Shown here: one piece after another, positions 53,034 to 61,366 of the stretch
Layout: the number at the start of each line of letters is the position of its first letter
Numbering within the stretch: the stretch's first letter is position 1
Assembly (NCBI RefSeq): GCF_000380165.1
Contig: NZ_KB904691.1
Coordinates: 126,565-190,564, forward strand
DNA: 64,000 bases
Direction of reading: 5' to 3'
Source: Wenjunlia vitaminophila DSM 41686
GTDB lineage: Bacteria; Actinomycetota; Actinomycetes; Streptomycetales; Streptomycetaceae
Notes under the pieces: generated by a model
Database searches by the model: none
Seen by the model: the letters and a program-made list of their open reading frames with translations, nothing else
Told to the model about the DNA's origin: nothing
Position numbers and translations under genes: made by a program

Positions 53034-54128
53034 ATGACCACCATGTGGACCGCGGGCGCGGCGGTCGCCCAGGACCGGGTCGTGAGCCCGGGAACGGTGA
53101 TCGTGGACGACGACGGGGTGATCGAGGCGGTGGTCCCCCGACGGGTCACCGGCGCCCACGACCTCGGCAGTCGATCGCTGCTGGTGCCCGGGGCCGTGGA
53201 CCTGCACGGGGATGCAGCGGAACGATTCGCCGAGCCGAGGCCGGGCGCCCGCATGCCCCTCACCGTCGCCGTGCGGGCCCTGGACCAGCGTCTCGCGGCA
53301 GCCGGTGTGACCACCGCGTGCACGGCGCTCAGCCTCACCAGCGAGAAGGACGGGCTGCACGACCGGGCCAGCGTCGAGGCGCTCGGCCACGAGCTGCGCG
53401 GACTCGCCGACCCACGGGTGGACCACCGGCTGCACCTGCGGGTGCTCGCCGCGGGTGACGAGAACGTCGTCGCGGCCGAACACTTACTCCGCCGCGGCGG
53501 GGTGGCCGTGCTCTCGGTGCTGGCCGGTTCGCCGCTCGGGTGGCCCACCGCCACCGACTCCTGTGGGTGCGCGGACCGCGCGGAACCGGCACCGGTGACC
53601 ACCGCGGACCACGACGGGGAGGCGACGCCCGACACCTCGCACGAGGAGCGGCTGGAACGCCTCGCCGCCGCGGCCCGGCGTGCCCACGTGCCCCTGGCCT
53701 GGCACCACCCGGAGTCGCCGGAGACCATCGCCAGGGCGGCGGCGCTCGGCACCACGATCGCCCAGTTCCCAGCCACCGTGCACACCGCCCGCGCGGCGGG
53801 CCCCGCGGGGATGGTGGTCGCCATGGGCGCGCCCAGCCTGCTGCTGCGGCGGGTCACCCGGGGGGCGCTCAGTGCCCGGCAGGCACTGGCCGCGTCCACC
53901 CTCGACGTTCTGGTCAGCGACTACTACCCGGAGGCGCTGTGGCCCGCGGTGCTGGACACCGCGCTGCCGCTGCCGGAGGCGGTGGACCTGATCACTGATG
54001 CCCCGGCCCGGGCGCTCCGGCTCACCGACCGGGGTGCGCTCGCGCCCGGCAGGCGCGGCGACCTGGTGGCGCTCCGGCCGGACGGCACGGTCCGCCGCAC
54101 GGTGGTGGGCGGCCGGGTGGTGCACTGA
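53034..54128 (+). CDS. phnM: PhnM-like amidohydrolase (orphan)
   Basis: 364 aa. Metal-site motifs LVPGAVDLHGDAAERF (about 50-65, with HxD as HGD), a His-rich PLAWHHPESPE (about 222-232), and the PhnM-specific VVAMGAPSLLL (about 262-272) and SDYYPEALWPAV (about 295-306). PhnM hydrolyses the triphosphate of ribosyl methylphosphonate in C-P lyase pathways; no other phn gene is present here, so the actual substrate is uncertain. Insertion around 165-210 carries a Cys pair (CGC) and charged residues not typical of E. coli PhnM. ATG 53034 has GGTGAGG upstream. Co-directional with the next two genes. Confidence 0.8.
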   Translation: MTTMWTAGAAVAQDRVVSPGTVIVDDDGVIEAVVPRRVTGAHDLGSRSLLVPGAVDLHGDAAERFAEPRPGARMPLTVAVRALDQRLAAAGVTTACTALSLTSEKDGLHDRASVEALGHELRGLADPRVDHRLHLRVLAAGDENVVAAEHLLRRGGVAVLSVLAGSPLGWPTATDSCGCADRAEPAPVTTADHDGEATPDTSHEERLERLAAAARRAHVPLAWHHPESPETIARAAALGTTIAQFPATVHTARAAGPAGMVVAMGAPSLLLRRVTRGALSARQALAASTLDVLVSDYYPEALWPAVLDTALPLPEAVDLITDAPARALRLTDRGALAPGRRGDLVALRPDGTVRRTVVGGRVVH

Positions 54129-54300
54129 GGGCGGCCCGCCGGCCGGCCAGGGCCACCGCCGGTTCCGCCTCGCTCCGGGCTCCGGCACCACGGGCCACCC
54201 GTGCGGCCCACCCGGGCGGCCAGGTTTCCGGCACGCCCCGGCCGGTTACCCGACCCCCATACGGGGCTGTCATGCCCAGCGTCACGACGTCAGGACCCCT

Positions 54301-55257
54301 ATGACCTCGTTCGGCTACTTCCTTTCCAGTGAGACATCCACTCCGCGGGACCTGCTGGAGCAGGCCAGGATGGCCGAGCAGGCAGGATTCGAGGCACTGT
54401 GGATCTCCGACCACTACCACCCGTGGACCAGGACCCAGGGCGAGAGCCCGTTCGTCTGGTCGGTGATCGGTGGGCTCTCCCAGGTCACCTCGCTCCCCGT
54501 GGAGACCGCGGTGACCTGTCCCACGGTGCGCACCCACCCTGCGGTGGTGGCACAGGCCGCGGCCACCTGCGGCGTGATGCTCGAAGGATCGTTCCGCCTC
54601 GGCATCGGCAGCGGCGAGGCCCTGAACGAGCACGTGGTGGGCGGGCCCTGGCCACCGGCGTCGATGCGCCTGGAGATGGTCGAGGAGGCCGTGACGGTGA
54701 TCCGTCGCCTCTTCTCCGGCGAGGAGGTCACCCACCACGGCAAGCACTACACCGTGGAGAACGCGCAGCTCCACACGCTTCCCGAGGAGCCGGTGCCGAT
54801 CGACATCTCCGGCCTGGGCTCCAGCGCCGTCGCGCTGGCCGGACGGATCGGGGACGGTCTGATCACCATGGCACCGGACGCGGACCTGGTCGCCCGGTAC
54901 CGGAAGAGCGGCGGCAAGGGAAAGCCGGTACACGGCGGCACCAAGGTCTGCTGGGGCACCGACCGGGACGAGGCGGTGCGCACCGCGCACCGGATCTGGC
55001 CCAACGACCACCTCCCGGGCGAGCTCCCCCAGGTGCTGCCCACGCCGCAACACATCGAGCAGGCGTGCACCATGGTCACCGAGGAGACCGTGGCCGAGTC
55101 GGTGGTCTGCGGGGACGACGTGGACGAACACCTCGCCTGGCTCCAGTCGTTCACCGACGCCGGGTTCGACACCGTCTACATCAACCAGATCGGTCCGGAC
55201 CACCGCGGCTTCTTCGACTTCTACCGCACCAAGATCCTCCCCCAGCTCACCCTCTGA
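54301..55257 (+). CDS. F420-dependent LLM-class oxidoreductase (G6PDH-like, TIGR03557 type)
   Basis: 318 aa luciferase-like TIM barrel. ISDHYHPWTRTQGESPF (about 37-53) and FRLGIGSGEALNEHV (about 98-112) are the substrate and F420 contacts of the F420-dependent glucose-6-phosphate dehydrogenase branch. It probably oxidises an alcohol or sugar phosphate with reduction of F420, or the reverse; true Fgd identity cannot be fixed. The presence of the gene implies that the cell makes coenzyme F420. ATG 54301 has only a weak GGACC upstream; 64 bp to the next gene. Confidence 0.9.
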   Translation: MTSFGYFLSSETSTPRDLLEQARMAEQAGFEALWISDHYHPWTRTQGESPFVWSVIGGLSQVTSLPVETAVTCPTVRTHPAVVAQAAATCGVMLEGSFRLGIGSGEALNEHVVGGPWPPASMRLEMVEEAVTVIRRLFSGEEVTHHGKHYTVENAQLHTLPEEPVPIDISGLGSSAVALAGRIGDGLITMAPDADLVARYRKSGGKGKPVHGGTKVCWGTDRDEAVRTAHRIWPNDHLPGELPQVLPTPQHIEQACTMVTEETVAESVVCGDDVDEHLAWLQSFTDAGFDTVYINQIGPDHRGFFDFYRTKILPQLTL

Positions 55258-55321
55258 GGCGGCGCCCGGCCACGGCCAGCCCTCCCCCGGCCCGGGGCCG
55301 ACCGCACCAGGAACCCGCCGC

Positions 55322-56968
55322 ATGAACGCCAAGGTTTCCGACCACGTGCTGCGCCGCCTGCGCGCATGGGACATCGACCACGTGTTCGCCCATCCGGGAG
55401 AGGGCCTCAAGGGGTTCGCCGCCGCCTGGGTACGCGCCGGAAACCGCCCCCACCTGGTGCGGGCCGGGACCGGGGCCACAGCCGTGCTCGAGGCCGTCGG
55501 CCATGCCCGGTTCTCCGGGAAGACGGGGGTGTGCGCGGCGAGTCGCGCACCCGGCCCGGTCCACCCGCTGGACGGCCTGTACGACGCGGCACTCGCCCGG
55601 GTGCCGGTCGTCGTGCTGCTCGGGCGGGCCCGCGGCGACACGCCGGACGGCGCCGGTGACCGCGCCTCGGACCTGCTGGCGCTCCCGGAAGGCGTCGCCC
55701 CGGTGCGCTGCCGGACGGTGACCGCTCCGGAGCGGGTGCCCGACGTCATCGACGAGGCGGTGCGCACCGCCCGCGAGCACCGTGGCCCCACCGCGGTGCT
55801 GGTGGACGCGGAGATGCAGGAACGCGACGCGGCCCCCGGCTGGCCGGAGCCCCCCGGGTGTCCGTGGAGCCAACGGCCCCGGGGGACACCGGCAGCCGCC
55901 GCGGGACAGGACCTGGAGAACGCCGCTGAGGTGCTCAACTCGGGGCGGCGGGTGGCGATCCTCGTCGGACCGGACGCCCGGGGTGCCGCCGAGGAGGTGC
56001 GCCGGACCGCCGAGACGCTGGGGGCGGGCGTAGCCAAGACCCTGCTCGGCAAGGACGCGCTCTCCGACGTCCTCCCCTGGGTCACCGGCACCGCCGGCCC
56101 GGCGGGGACCCGGCCGAGCCGGGAGCTGCTCCGGGACTGCGACACGCTGCTCACCATCGGCGCCACCGCCCCCGAGGACCGGTTCCCCGCCGGGTGCGGC
56201 CCGGGGCGTGAGGTACGGATCTGCCGTGCCCCAGGTCCCCCCGGGGCACGGCACCCGCACGGCGTGGACCTGACCGGGGACGTCCGCGTGACCCTGGCCG
56301 CCCTGCTGCCGCTGCTGCGCCGCACGGACGACCGGCTCTGGCAGCACGCGGTGGAGCGGAACGCGGAGCGGTGGCGGACAGCCCTGGAACGCCGCGCCAC
56401 GGCCCCCGCACACCCGCTCGACCCGGAACACCCGGTGCACGCCCTGGACCCGCTGCTCCCCGCGGACGCGGTGGTCTGTGCCGACTCCGGCCCGGCCGCC
56501 ACCTGGTACGCCCACCACCTCCGGGTCCGCGGCGCCCTGCGGGGCTGCGTCGTCGTAACCCGGTCAGTCGCGGGCTCGGTGGTGCCCTGCGCCATCGGCG
56601 CGAAGTTCGCGGAGCCTGACCGCCCTGCCATCGCCCTGGTCAGCGACGTCACCGGGCACCCGGACGGCCTCACCGAGCTGGTCACCGCGGCGCGGTGCTA
56701 CCGGGAGTGGTTCGACCCCCGGCTAGTCGTCGCGGTCTGGAACGGCCACGGCACCGACCCGGCCGGCGGCGGGGGGCACACTCGGCGTGGCACGCCGGGG
56801 TCCGGGCGGGCACGCTGGCTCCCCGGGGCGTCGTACGCGGAGTTCGCCCGGTCCCTCGGGCTCTACGGCACCCGGGTGGAGGAGCCCGGCGACGTGCGGA
56901 GGGCGTGGCTGGGCGCCCTGCGTGCGGACCGTCCGACGGTGGTGGAGTTCCTCCGAGAACGCCGCTGA
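55322..56968 (+). CDS. Degenerate thiamine-diphosphate-enzyme homologue (pseudoenzyme)
   Basis: 548 aa with the three-domain layout of pyruvate oxidase/acetolactate synthase: Pyr domain about 1-165, middle domain about 195-330, PP domain about 370-545. Fold-level matches include VFAHPGEGLKGF (21-32), HPLDGLYDAAL (81-91), GAGVAKTLLGKDALSD and TADSG-like VVCADSGPAATWYAHHL. Catalytic parts are gone: where family members have RHEE with the Glu that activates TPP, this reads RAGTGATAVLEA (47-58); where they have GDG near 440, it reads SDVTGHPDG (441-449); and the paired Asn further on are WNGHG (473-477). It should not bind TPP and cannot use it for catalysis. The open frame, GC3 bias and a 5'-AGG(A/G)-type site show it is not a decayed gene; it is probably a retained pseudoenzyme. 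ATG 55322. Confidence 0.85.
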   Translation: MNAKVSDHVLRRLRAWDIDHVFAHPGEGLKGFAAAWVRAGNRPHLVRAGTGATAVLEAVGHARFSGKTGVCAASRAPGPVHPLDGLYDAALARVPVVVLLGRARGDTPDGAGDRASDLLALPEGVAPVRCRTVTAPERVPDVIDEAVRTAREHRGPTAVLVDAEMQERDAAPGWPEPPGCPWSQRPRGTPAAAAGQDLENAAEVLNSGRRVAILVGPDARGAAEEVRRTAETLGAGVAKTLLGKDALSDVLPWVTGTAGPAGTRPSRELLRDCDTLLTIGATAPEDRFPAGCGPGREVRICRAPGPPGARHPHGVDLTGDVRVTLAALLPLLRRTDDRLWQHAVERNAERWRTALERRATAPAHPLDPEHPVHALDPLLPADAVVCADSGPAATWYAHHLRVRGALRGCVVVTRSVAGSVVPCAIGAKFAEPDRPAIALVSDVTGHPDGLTELVTAARCYREWFDPRLVVAVWNGHGTDPAGGGGHTRRGTPGSGRARWLPGASYAEFARSLGLYGTRVEEPGDVRRAWLGALRADRPTVVEFLRERR

Positions 56969-57033
56969 CTCCCCTGGTCCCGGGACGCCGGCTGCCCGGG
57001 GACGGCGCCGGTCGTACCGGCGTGGAGCGCGGA

Positions 57034-57075
57034 CGTGTCCCCGCCCCGGGCCGCGCGGCCCGGGGCAGGGGCACG
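57034..57075. terminator. 21-bp stem hairpin between convergent genes
   Basis: 57043-57066 is a perfect 24-base palindrome. With one mismatch (57042/57067) and one G-U pair the stem extends to 57034-57075. It lies between the rightward pseudoenzyme gene and the leftward small acidic protein gene. Confidence 0.85.
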
Positions 57076-57092
57076 GGCACGTCCGGGGGTGG

Positions 57093-57323
57093 TCAGTCGA
57101 TGGGCTCGTCGGCGTCCGTGTCGCCCTGGGCCAGCCGGGAGTCGCGCCCGGCGCCCCGTCCGCGGCGCGTCCGCTCGTCGTCGTCGCCGGGCGGCTCGGG
57201 GAGCCCGGGATCGGGGTCCCACGGGTCAGCGCGGCCGATGGTGCCACCGGCCTGCTGGTCCGGTAGGTCTCGGGGCACCGCCCCGGCGTGCGATGCCGGT
57301 TCTTCCGAACGCCGGTCGGTCAT
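57093..57323 (-). CDS. Small acidic hydrophilic protein
   Basis: 76 aa, very rich in Asp, Glu, Pro, Gly and Arg (DPDPGLPEPPGDDDERTRRG), without hydrophobic core, and likely disordered. The start ATG 57323 has GGAGGG seven bases upstream, a better signal than most shadow frames show, and a terminator follows. No family recognised. It is divergent from the short-chain dehydrogenase gene. Confidence 0.55.
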   Translation of the reverse strand: MTDRRSEEPASHAGAVPRDLPDQQAGGTIGRADPWDPDPGLPEPPGDDDERTRRGRGAGRDSRLAQGDTDADEPID

Positions 57324-57493
57324 GTGACGTCCCTCCAGGGTCGGTCTCCAGATCGGTGGGCCCTGGGGTACCCCCCGCTCCGCCGGGGCATGCCACCCAC
57401 CGCATGGACGCACCCGTCCTGGGCACCCGGAGGGTCCGGCCCGCCCGGTCCACCGACCAGCCCGGCGGGTGAAGACGCTGAAGGAGGTGCGGG

Positions 57494-58468
57494 ATGCGGG
57501 AGCTGAACGGGCTCTCCGCCCTGGTCACCGGAGGTTCCCGGGGACTCGGTCTGCTGCTGGCCCGGGAGTTGGCGGGCCGCGGCTGCCGGGTCACCATCGC
57601 GGCCCGCGACCCCCACGAGCTGGCGGAGGCCGCCGAGCTGCTGCGTTCCGACGGCGCCGAGGTGCGCACCGCCGTGTGCGACGTCAGGGACCAGAACCAG
57701 GTGCGGGGCCTGGTCACCGGCACGGCGCGGGAACAGGGCGGACTGGACATCGTGATCGGCAACGCCGGGATCATCCAGGTGGGCCCGGTCGGCGTCCTCG
57801 GCGCGCGGGAGTTCCACGACGCCCTGGACTCGATCTTCCTGGGCGCCCTGTACACCTCGTTGGAGTCGTTGCCGTACCTGCGCGAGAGTCCCGCCGGGGG
57901 TCGTCTGGCGCTCATCGGCTCCATCGGCGGGCTGCTGGCGGTGCCGCACCTGTTGCCGTACTCCTGTGCCAAGGCCGCCGTGGGCACCCTCGCCGAGGGG
58001 CTGCACGAGGAACAGGCGAGGTACGGGGTCAGCGTCACCGCGGTGCACCCGGGGCTGATGCGGACCGGGTCCCACCTGCACGCACGGTTCACGGGCAACG
58101 CCGAACGCGAGTTCGCTTGGTTCTCCACCCTGGCCGGGTTGCCCCTGCTGTCGATGAACGCCGAACGAGCCGCCGGCCGCATCGTCACCGCCGTCGCCCG
58201 GCGCCGGCCCCGCGTGGTGCTGACCCCGCTGGCCAGGACCGGCGCCCGGCTGCACGGGGTGGCCCCGGTGCTCACCACCCGGATGAACCGGCTGTTCGCC
58301 CGGATGCTGCCGCGGGCCGACGAGGGCCCGAGCCGTCCCCTCGAGGGGTCCCGAGCCGCGCCGCGGGACCGCACCGCGGCCACCAGGGCGCGCCGGCTCG
58401 CCACCGTCCTCAACGAGCGCGCGGCCGACCGGCTGAACCAGCGCGGCCCGAGCACCGGCACCCGATAG
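57494..58468 (+). CDS. Short-chain dehydrogenase/reductase
   Basis: 324 aa. Classical SDR: TGGSRGLGLLLARELAGRG (about 12-30, cofactor motif), NAGI (about 90-93), IGSIGG (catalytic Ser about 143) and YSCAK (Tyr 156, Lys 160). After residue about 245 it has an extra 80 residues with an Arg-rich helical tail (RTAATRARRLATVLNERAAD), longer than minimal SDRs. Substrate unknown. ATG 57494 has AAGGAGG upstream. Followed at 79 bp by a zinc alcohol dehydrogenase, likely in the same transcript. Confidence 0.9.
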   Translation: MRELNGLSALVTGGSRGLGLLLARELAGRGCRVTIAARDPHELAEAAELLRSDGAEVRTAVCDVRDQNQVRGLVTGTAREQGGLDIVIGNAGIIQVGPVGVLGAREFHDALDSIFLGALYTSLESLPYLRESPAGGRLALIGSIGGLLAVPHLLPYSCAKAAVGTLAEGLHEEQARYGVSVTAVHPGLMRTGSHLHARFTGNAEREFAWFSTLAGLPLLSMNAERAAGRIVTAVARRRPRVVLTPLARTGARLHGVAPVLTTRMNRLFARMLPRADEGPSRPLEGSRAAPRDRTAATRARRLATVLNERAADRLNQRGPSTGTR

Positions 58469-58547
58469 GCGCGGAACCACCCACCCGCGCGAAGCACGTC
58501 CGAGCCGAGCCCGGCCCCTCACCGGACGCCCGGCGGGAGGAGCGAAG

Positions 58548-59732
58548 ATGAGAGCGTTGACCTGGCAGGGACGACGGGACGTCCGGGTGGACACGGTGCC
58601 CGACCCGGGGCTGAAGGACCCCACGGACATCGTCGTGCGGGTCACCTCCACCGGCGTCTGCGGCTCCGACCTGCACCTGTACGAGATCCTCGGGCCGTTC
58701 CTCGAACCGGGGGACATCCTCGGTCACGAGCCGATCGGGATCGTGGAGGAGGTCGGCGACGAGGTGACGGAGGTGCAGCCCGGCGATCGGGTGGTCATCC
58801 CGTTCAACGTCTCCTGCGGCACGTGCTTCATGTGCGGCCAGGGACTGCACTCCCAGTGCGAGACCACCCAGACGCGTGAGCGCGGCACCGGCGGCGCCCT
58901 GTTCGGCTACACCCGGCTCTACGGTCAGGTCCCCGGGGGTCAGGCGGAGCTGATGCGGGTACCGTTCGGCAACACCCTTCCGATCAAGGTCCCCCAGGGG
59001 CCGTCGGACGAGCGCTTCCTGTACCTGTCCGACGTGCTGCCCACCGCCTGGCAGGCGGTGGAGTACGCGGCCGTACCACCCGGGGGCACGGTGGTGGTGC
59101 TGGGGCTGGGCCCGATCGGGGACATGTGCGCCCGGGTCGCGGCGCACCGCGGCGCCGGCCGGGTCATCGGCGTGGACCTGGTCAGCGACCGGCTCAGCCG
59201 GGCCAGGGCACGCGGCGTGGAGACGGTGGACCTGCGGGAGTACCCACGGTCCCTGACCGCGAAGATCCGTGACATGACCGACGGGAGGGGGCCGGACTCG
59301 GTGATCGACGCGGTGGGCATGGAGGCCCATGGCGCGCCCGCGGCCCGGCTGGCCCAACAGCTCACCGGGCTGCTGCCGGACATGGTCGCCGGCAGGCTGA
59401 TGGAACGCGTCGGCGTGGACCGGTTGCAGGCGCTCTACTCGGCCATCGACCTGGTCCGCCGCGGCGGCACGGTGTCACTGGCCGGCGTGTACGGGGGGAT
59501 GGCGGACCCGCTGCCGATGCTGACCATGTTCGACAAGCAGATCCAACTGCGGATGGGGCAGGCCAACGTCCACCGTTGGGTGCCCGACCTGCTGCCGCTG
59601 CTCGGTGACGACGACCCGCTGGGCGTGGAGGGGTTCGCCACCCATGTGATGTCCCTGGAGGACGGTCCGCGCGCCTACCAGATGTTCCAGGCCAAGGAGG
59701 ACGGCGCGGTCAAGATCCTGCTCCGGCCGTGA
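58548..59732 (+). CDS. Zinc-dependent alcohol dehydrogenase (formaldehyde-dehydrogenase-like)
   Basis: 394 aa medium-chain dehydrogenase. Catalytic zinc ligands in GVCGSDLHLYE (about 36-46) and GHEPIG (about 64-69); structural zinc Cys cluster CGTCFMCGQGLHSQC (about 91-105); NAD-binding GLGPIGDMCARVAA (about 186-199). The insert GFTR/GYTRLYGQVPGGQAEL and length fit the glutathione-independent formaldehyde dehydrogenase branch. ATG 58548 has GGGAGGAG upstream. It converges with the decarboxylase gene. Confidence 0.92.
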   Translation: MRALTWQGRRDVRVDTVPDPGLKDPTDIVVRVTSTGVCGSDLHLYEILGPFLEPGDILGHEPIGIVEEVGDEVTEVQPGDRVVIPFNVSCGTCFMCGQGLHSQCETTQTRERGTGGALFGYTRLYGQVPGGQAELMRVPFGNTLPIKVPQGPSDERFLYLSDVLPTAWQAVEYAAVPPGGTVVVLGLGPIGDMCARVAAHRGAGRVIGVDLVSDRLSRARARGVETVDLREYPRSLTAKIRDMTDGRGPDSVIDAVGMEAHGAPAARLAQQLTGLLPDMVAGRLMERVGVDRLQALYSAIDLVRRGGTVSLAGVYGGMADPLPMLTMFDKQIQLRMGQANVHRWVPDLLPLLGDDDPLGVEGFATHVMSLEDGPRAYQMFQAKEDGAVKILLRP

Positions 59733-59813
59733 CCCCGTGACCCCTGCCCGCGGCCCCCGGGAGCGCGGCGGTCAACGGTCATCGGTCAGTGTGCCGTCGG
59801 CGGGGCGGGGCCG

Positions 59814-61292
59814 TCAGGTGCGGTGGTGCTCCTCCACCATCACCCGCACGGTCCGCAGCCCGGCGCTGGCCGCGTCGGGGACGTTCATGCCGGCCGCGAC
59901 GCCGGTGCGCAGGTACTCAAGCACCGGCTCGGTGAGCCGTTCGCCGGGCAGGGCCACCGGAATGCCGGGTGGGTACGGGGTGAGCATCTCCGCCGCGACC
60001 CGGCCCACCGCCCGGGAGACCGGGACGTCCTCGACGTCCCCGAAGAACGCGTCCCGGGGCAGGTGGACCTGCTCCACGCGCAGTTCCTCGGGCGTCGGGA
60101 CGGCCACCGTGGGCGTCGGCCCCAGCTCGTCCGCGTGCGCCACCAGATCGGCCAACGCGGTCACCAACGCGTCGGCGGTCTCCTCGTCGTCGGCGTGGGT
60201 GAGCTGGGCGCTGATCCGGCGGTGGTCACTCAGGTGGAGGTCCACGTGGTGCCGTTCGCGCAGCCAGTCACCGGCCCGGTAGCCGGCGATGCCGAGCGCG
60301 GTGATGTCGATGACCGTCGGCAGCGGGTCCAGGTCGGCGGCACGGCCGGGGCCCACGTACTCCGGTCGGCCGTCCACGTGCAGCCCGTCGATCCCCTTGA
60401 CGACCTCGTGCACCCGCCCGGCCAACCCCAGCGCGCCGCCCAGCAGTTCCTCGCCGTGCAGCGCCATCTGCCGCCGCCAGCCGTCCAGGCCCGCGTAGAT
60501 CAGCACCGAGGGGCTGGTGGTGCCCAGCAGGTCGGCCCGGGACATTAGGACGGCGGGCTCGAGCAGGTCGCCCTGGAGGTGGAACACCGAGCCCTGTTCC
60601 AGACCGCTGCCCATCTTGTGGATGCTGGTCACGCAGACGTCGGCGCCCGCGTCCATCGCCCACACGGGCAGGTCGGGGTGGAACGGCAGGTGGGCGCCCC
60701 ACGCCTCGTCCACGATCAGCGGTCGGGAACGGCGGTGGCACACCTCGGCGATGCCGGCGAGGTCGGCGCAGCACCCGTACGGCGTGGGGCTCGTCACCAG
60801 GGCTCCCCGGGCGTCGGGGTGCTCCTGCCACCGCGCCTCGTAGGAGGCCGCCGACGGCGGATGTGCCAGATGGCGCTCGGGGTCCCACTGGGGCTCCACC
60901 CAGATCGGCACCACCCCCGAGAGGATCAGGCCGGACACCACCGACTTGTGGGCGTCACGGCCCACCAACAGCTTCTGGTGCGGTCCGGCCGCGGACAGCA
61001 TGGCGGCCTTGACCGACAGGGAACTGCCGCAGGTCGAGAAGAAGGTGTGCTCCGCGTGGACGGCGTCGGCCATCAACTCCTCGGCCCGCCGCAGCAGCCC
61101 CTGCCCGGAGAGCCGGTCGTCGAGGCCCGCGGTGGCCAGCACGTCGCTGTGGAACACCGCGTCACCCAGAACCCGGCGCACCGAGGGGTCGGCGCCTCGC
61201 GCCTGTTTGTGGCCGGGCGGGGTGAAACCCAGCTCGTGACGTCGGTGGTATCGGTCGAGTGCTTCCAGAATCGGCGCCGATGTGTGATCCAT
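59814..61292 (-). CDS. Orn/Lys/Arg-family PLP decarboxylase
   Basis: 492 aa, fold-type I, of the shorter Gram-positive (SpeA/YaaO-like) kind without the N-terminal wing domain of E. coli LdcI. PLP site: SIHKMGSGLEQ (Lys 226 as Schiff base), DEAWGAHLPFHP (195-206, Asp binding the pyridine N), STCGSSLSVKAAM (86-98) phosphate loop, plus the C-terminal domain with EMLTPYPPGIPVALPGE. It decarboxylates a basic amino acid to a polyamine; which one is not determined. ATG 61292 follows GGAAGG and the protein starts directly with the fold, so no extended disordered N-terminal tail exists. It lies 74 bp downstream of the encapsulin gene on the same strand. Confidence 0.92.
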   Translation of the reverse strand: MDHTSAPILEALDRYHRRHELGFTPPGHKQARGADPSVRRVLGDAVFHSDVLATAGLDDRLSGQGLLRRAEELMADAVHAEHTFFSTCGSSLSVKAAMLSAAGPHQKLLVGRDAHKSVVSGLILSGVVPIWVEPQWDPERHLAHPPSAASYEARWQEHPDARGALVTSPTPYGCCADLAGIAEVCHRRSRPLIVDEAWGAHLPFHPDLPVWAMDAGADVCVTSIHKMGSGLEQGSVFHLQGDLLEPAVLMSRADLLGTTSPSVLIYAGLDGWRRQMALHGEELLGGALGLAGRVHEVVKGIDGLHVDGRPEYVGPGRAADLDPLPTVIDITALGIAGYRAGDWLRERHHVDLHLSDHRRISAQLTHADDEETADALVTALADLVAHADELGPTPTVAVPTPEELRVEQVHLPRDAFFGDVEDVPVSRAVGRVAAEMLTPYPPGIPVALPGERLTEPVLEYLRTGVAAGMNVPDAASAGLRTVRVMVEEHHRT

Positions 61293-61366
61293 GCCTGGAC
61301 GCCTTCCCCGAAGGGGTGCACAAATGCCTTCGACCCACCACGAGCCCGGTCCCCGCCCGGCCCCCG

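Noticed and set aside
61293-61366. N-terminal cargo-loading extension of the PLP decarboxylase
   Set aside because: The frame continues upstream through the 74-bp gap and into the encapsulin gene, but the best start is ATG 61292 with GGAAGG upstream. The upstream residues show no known family 2 loading motif.
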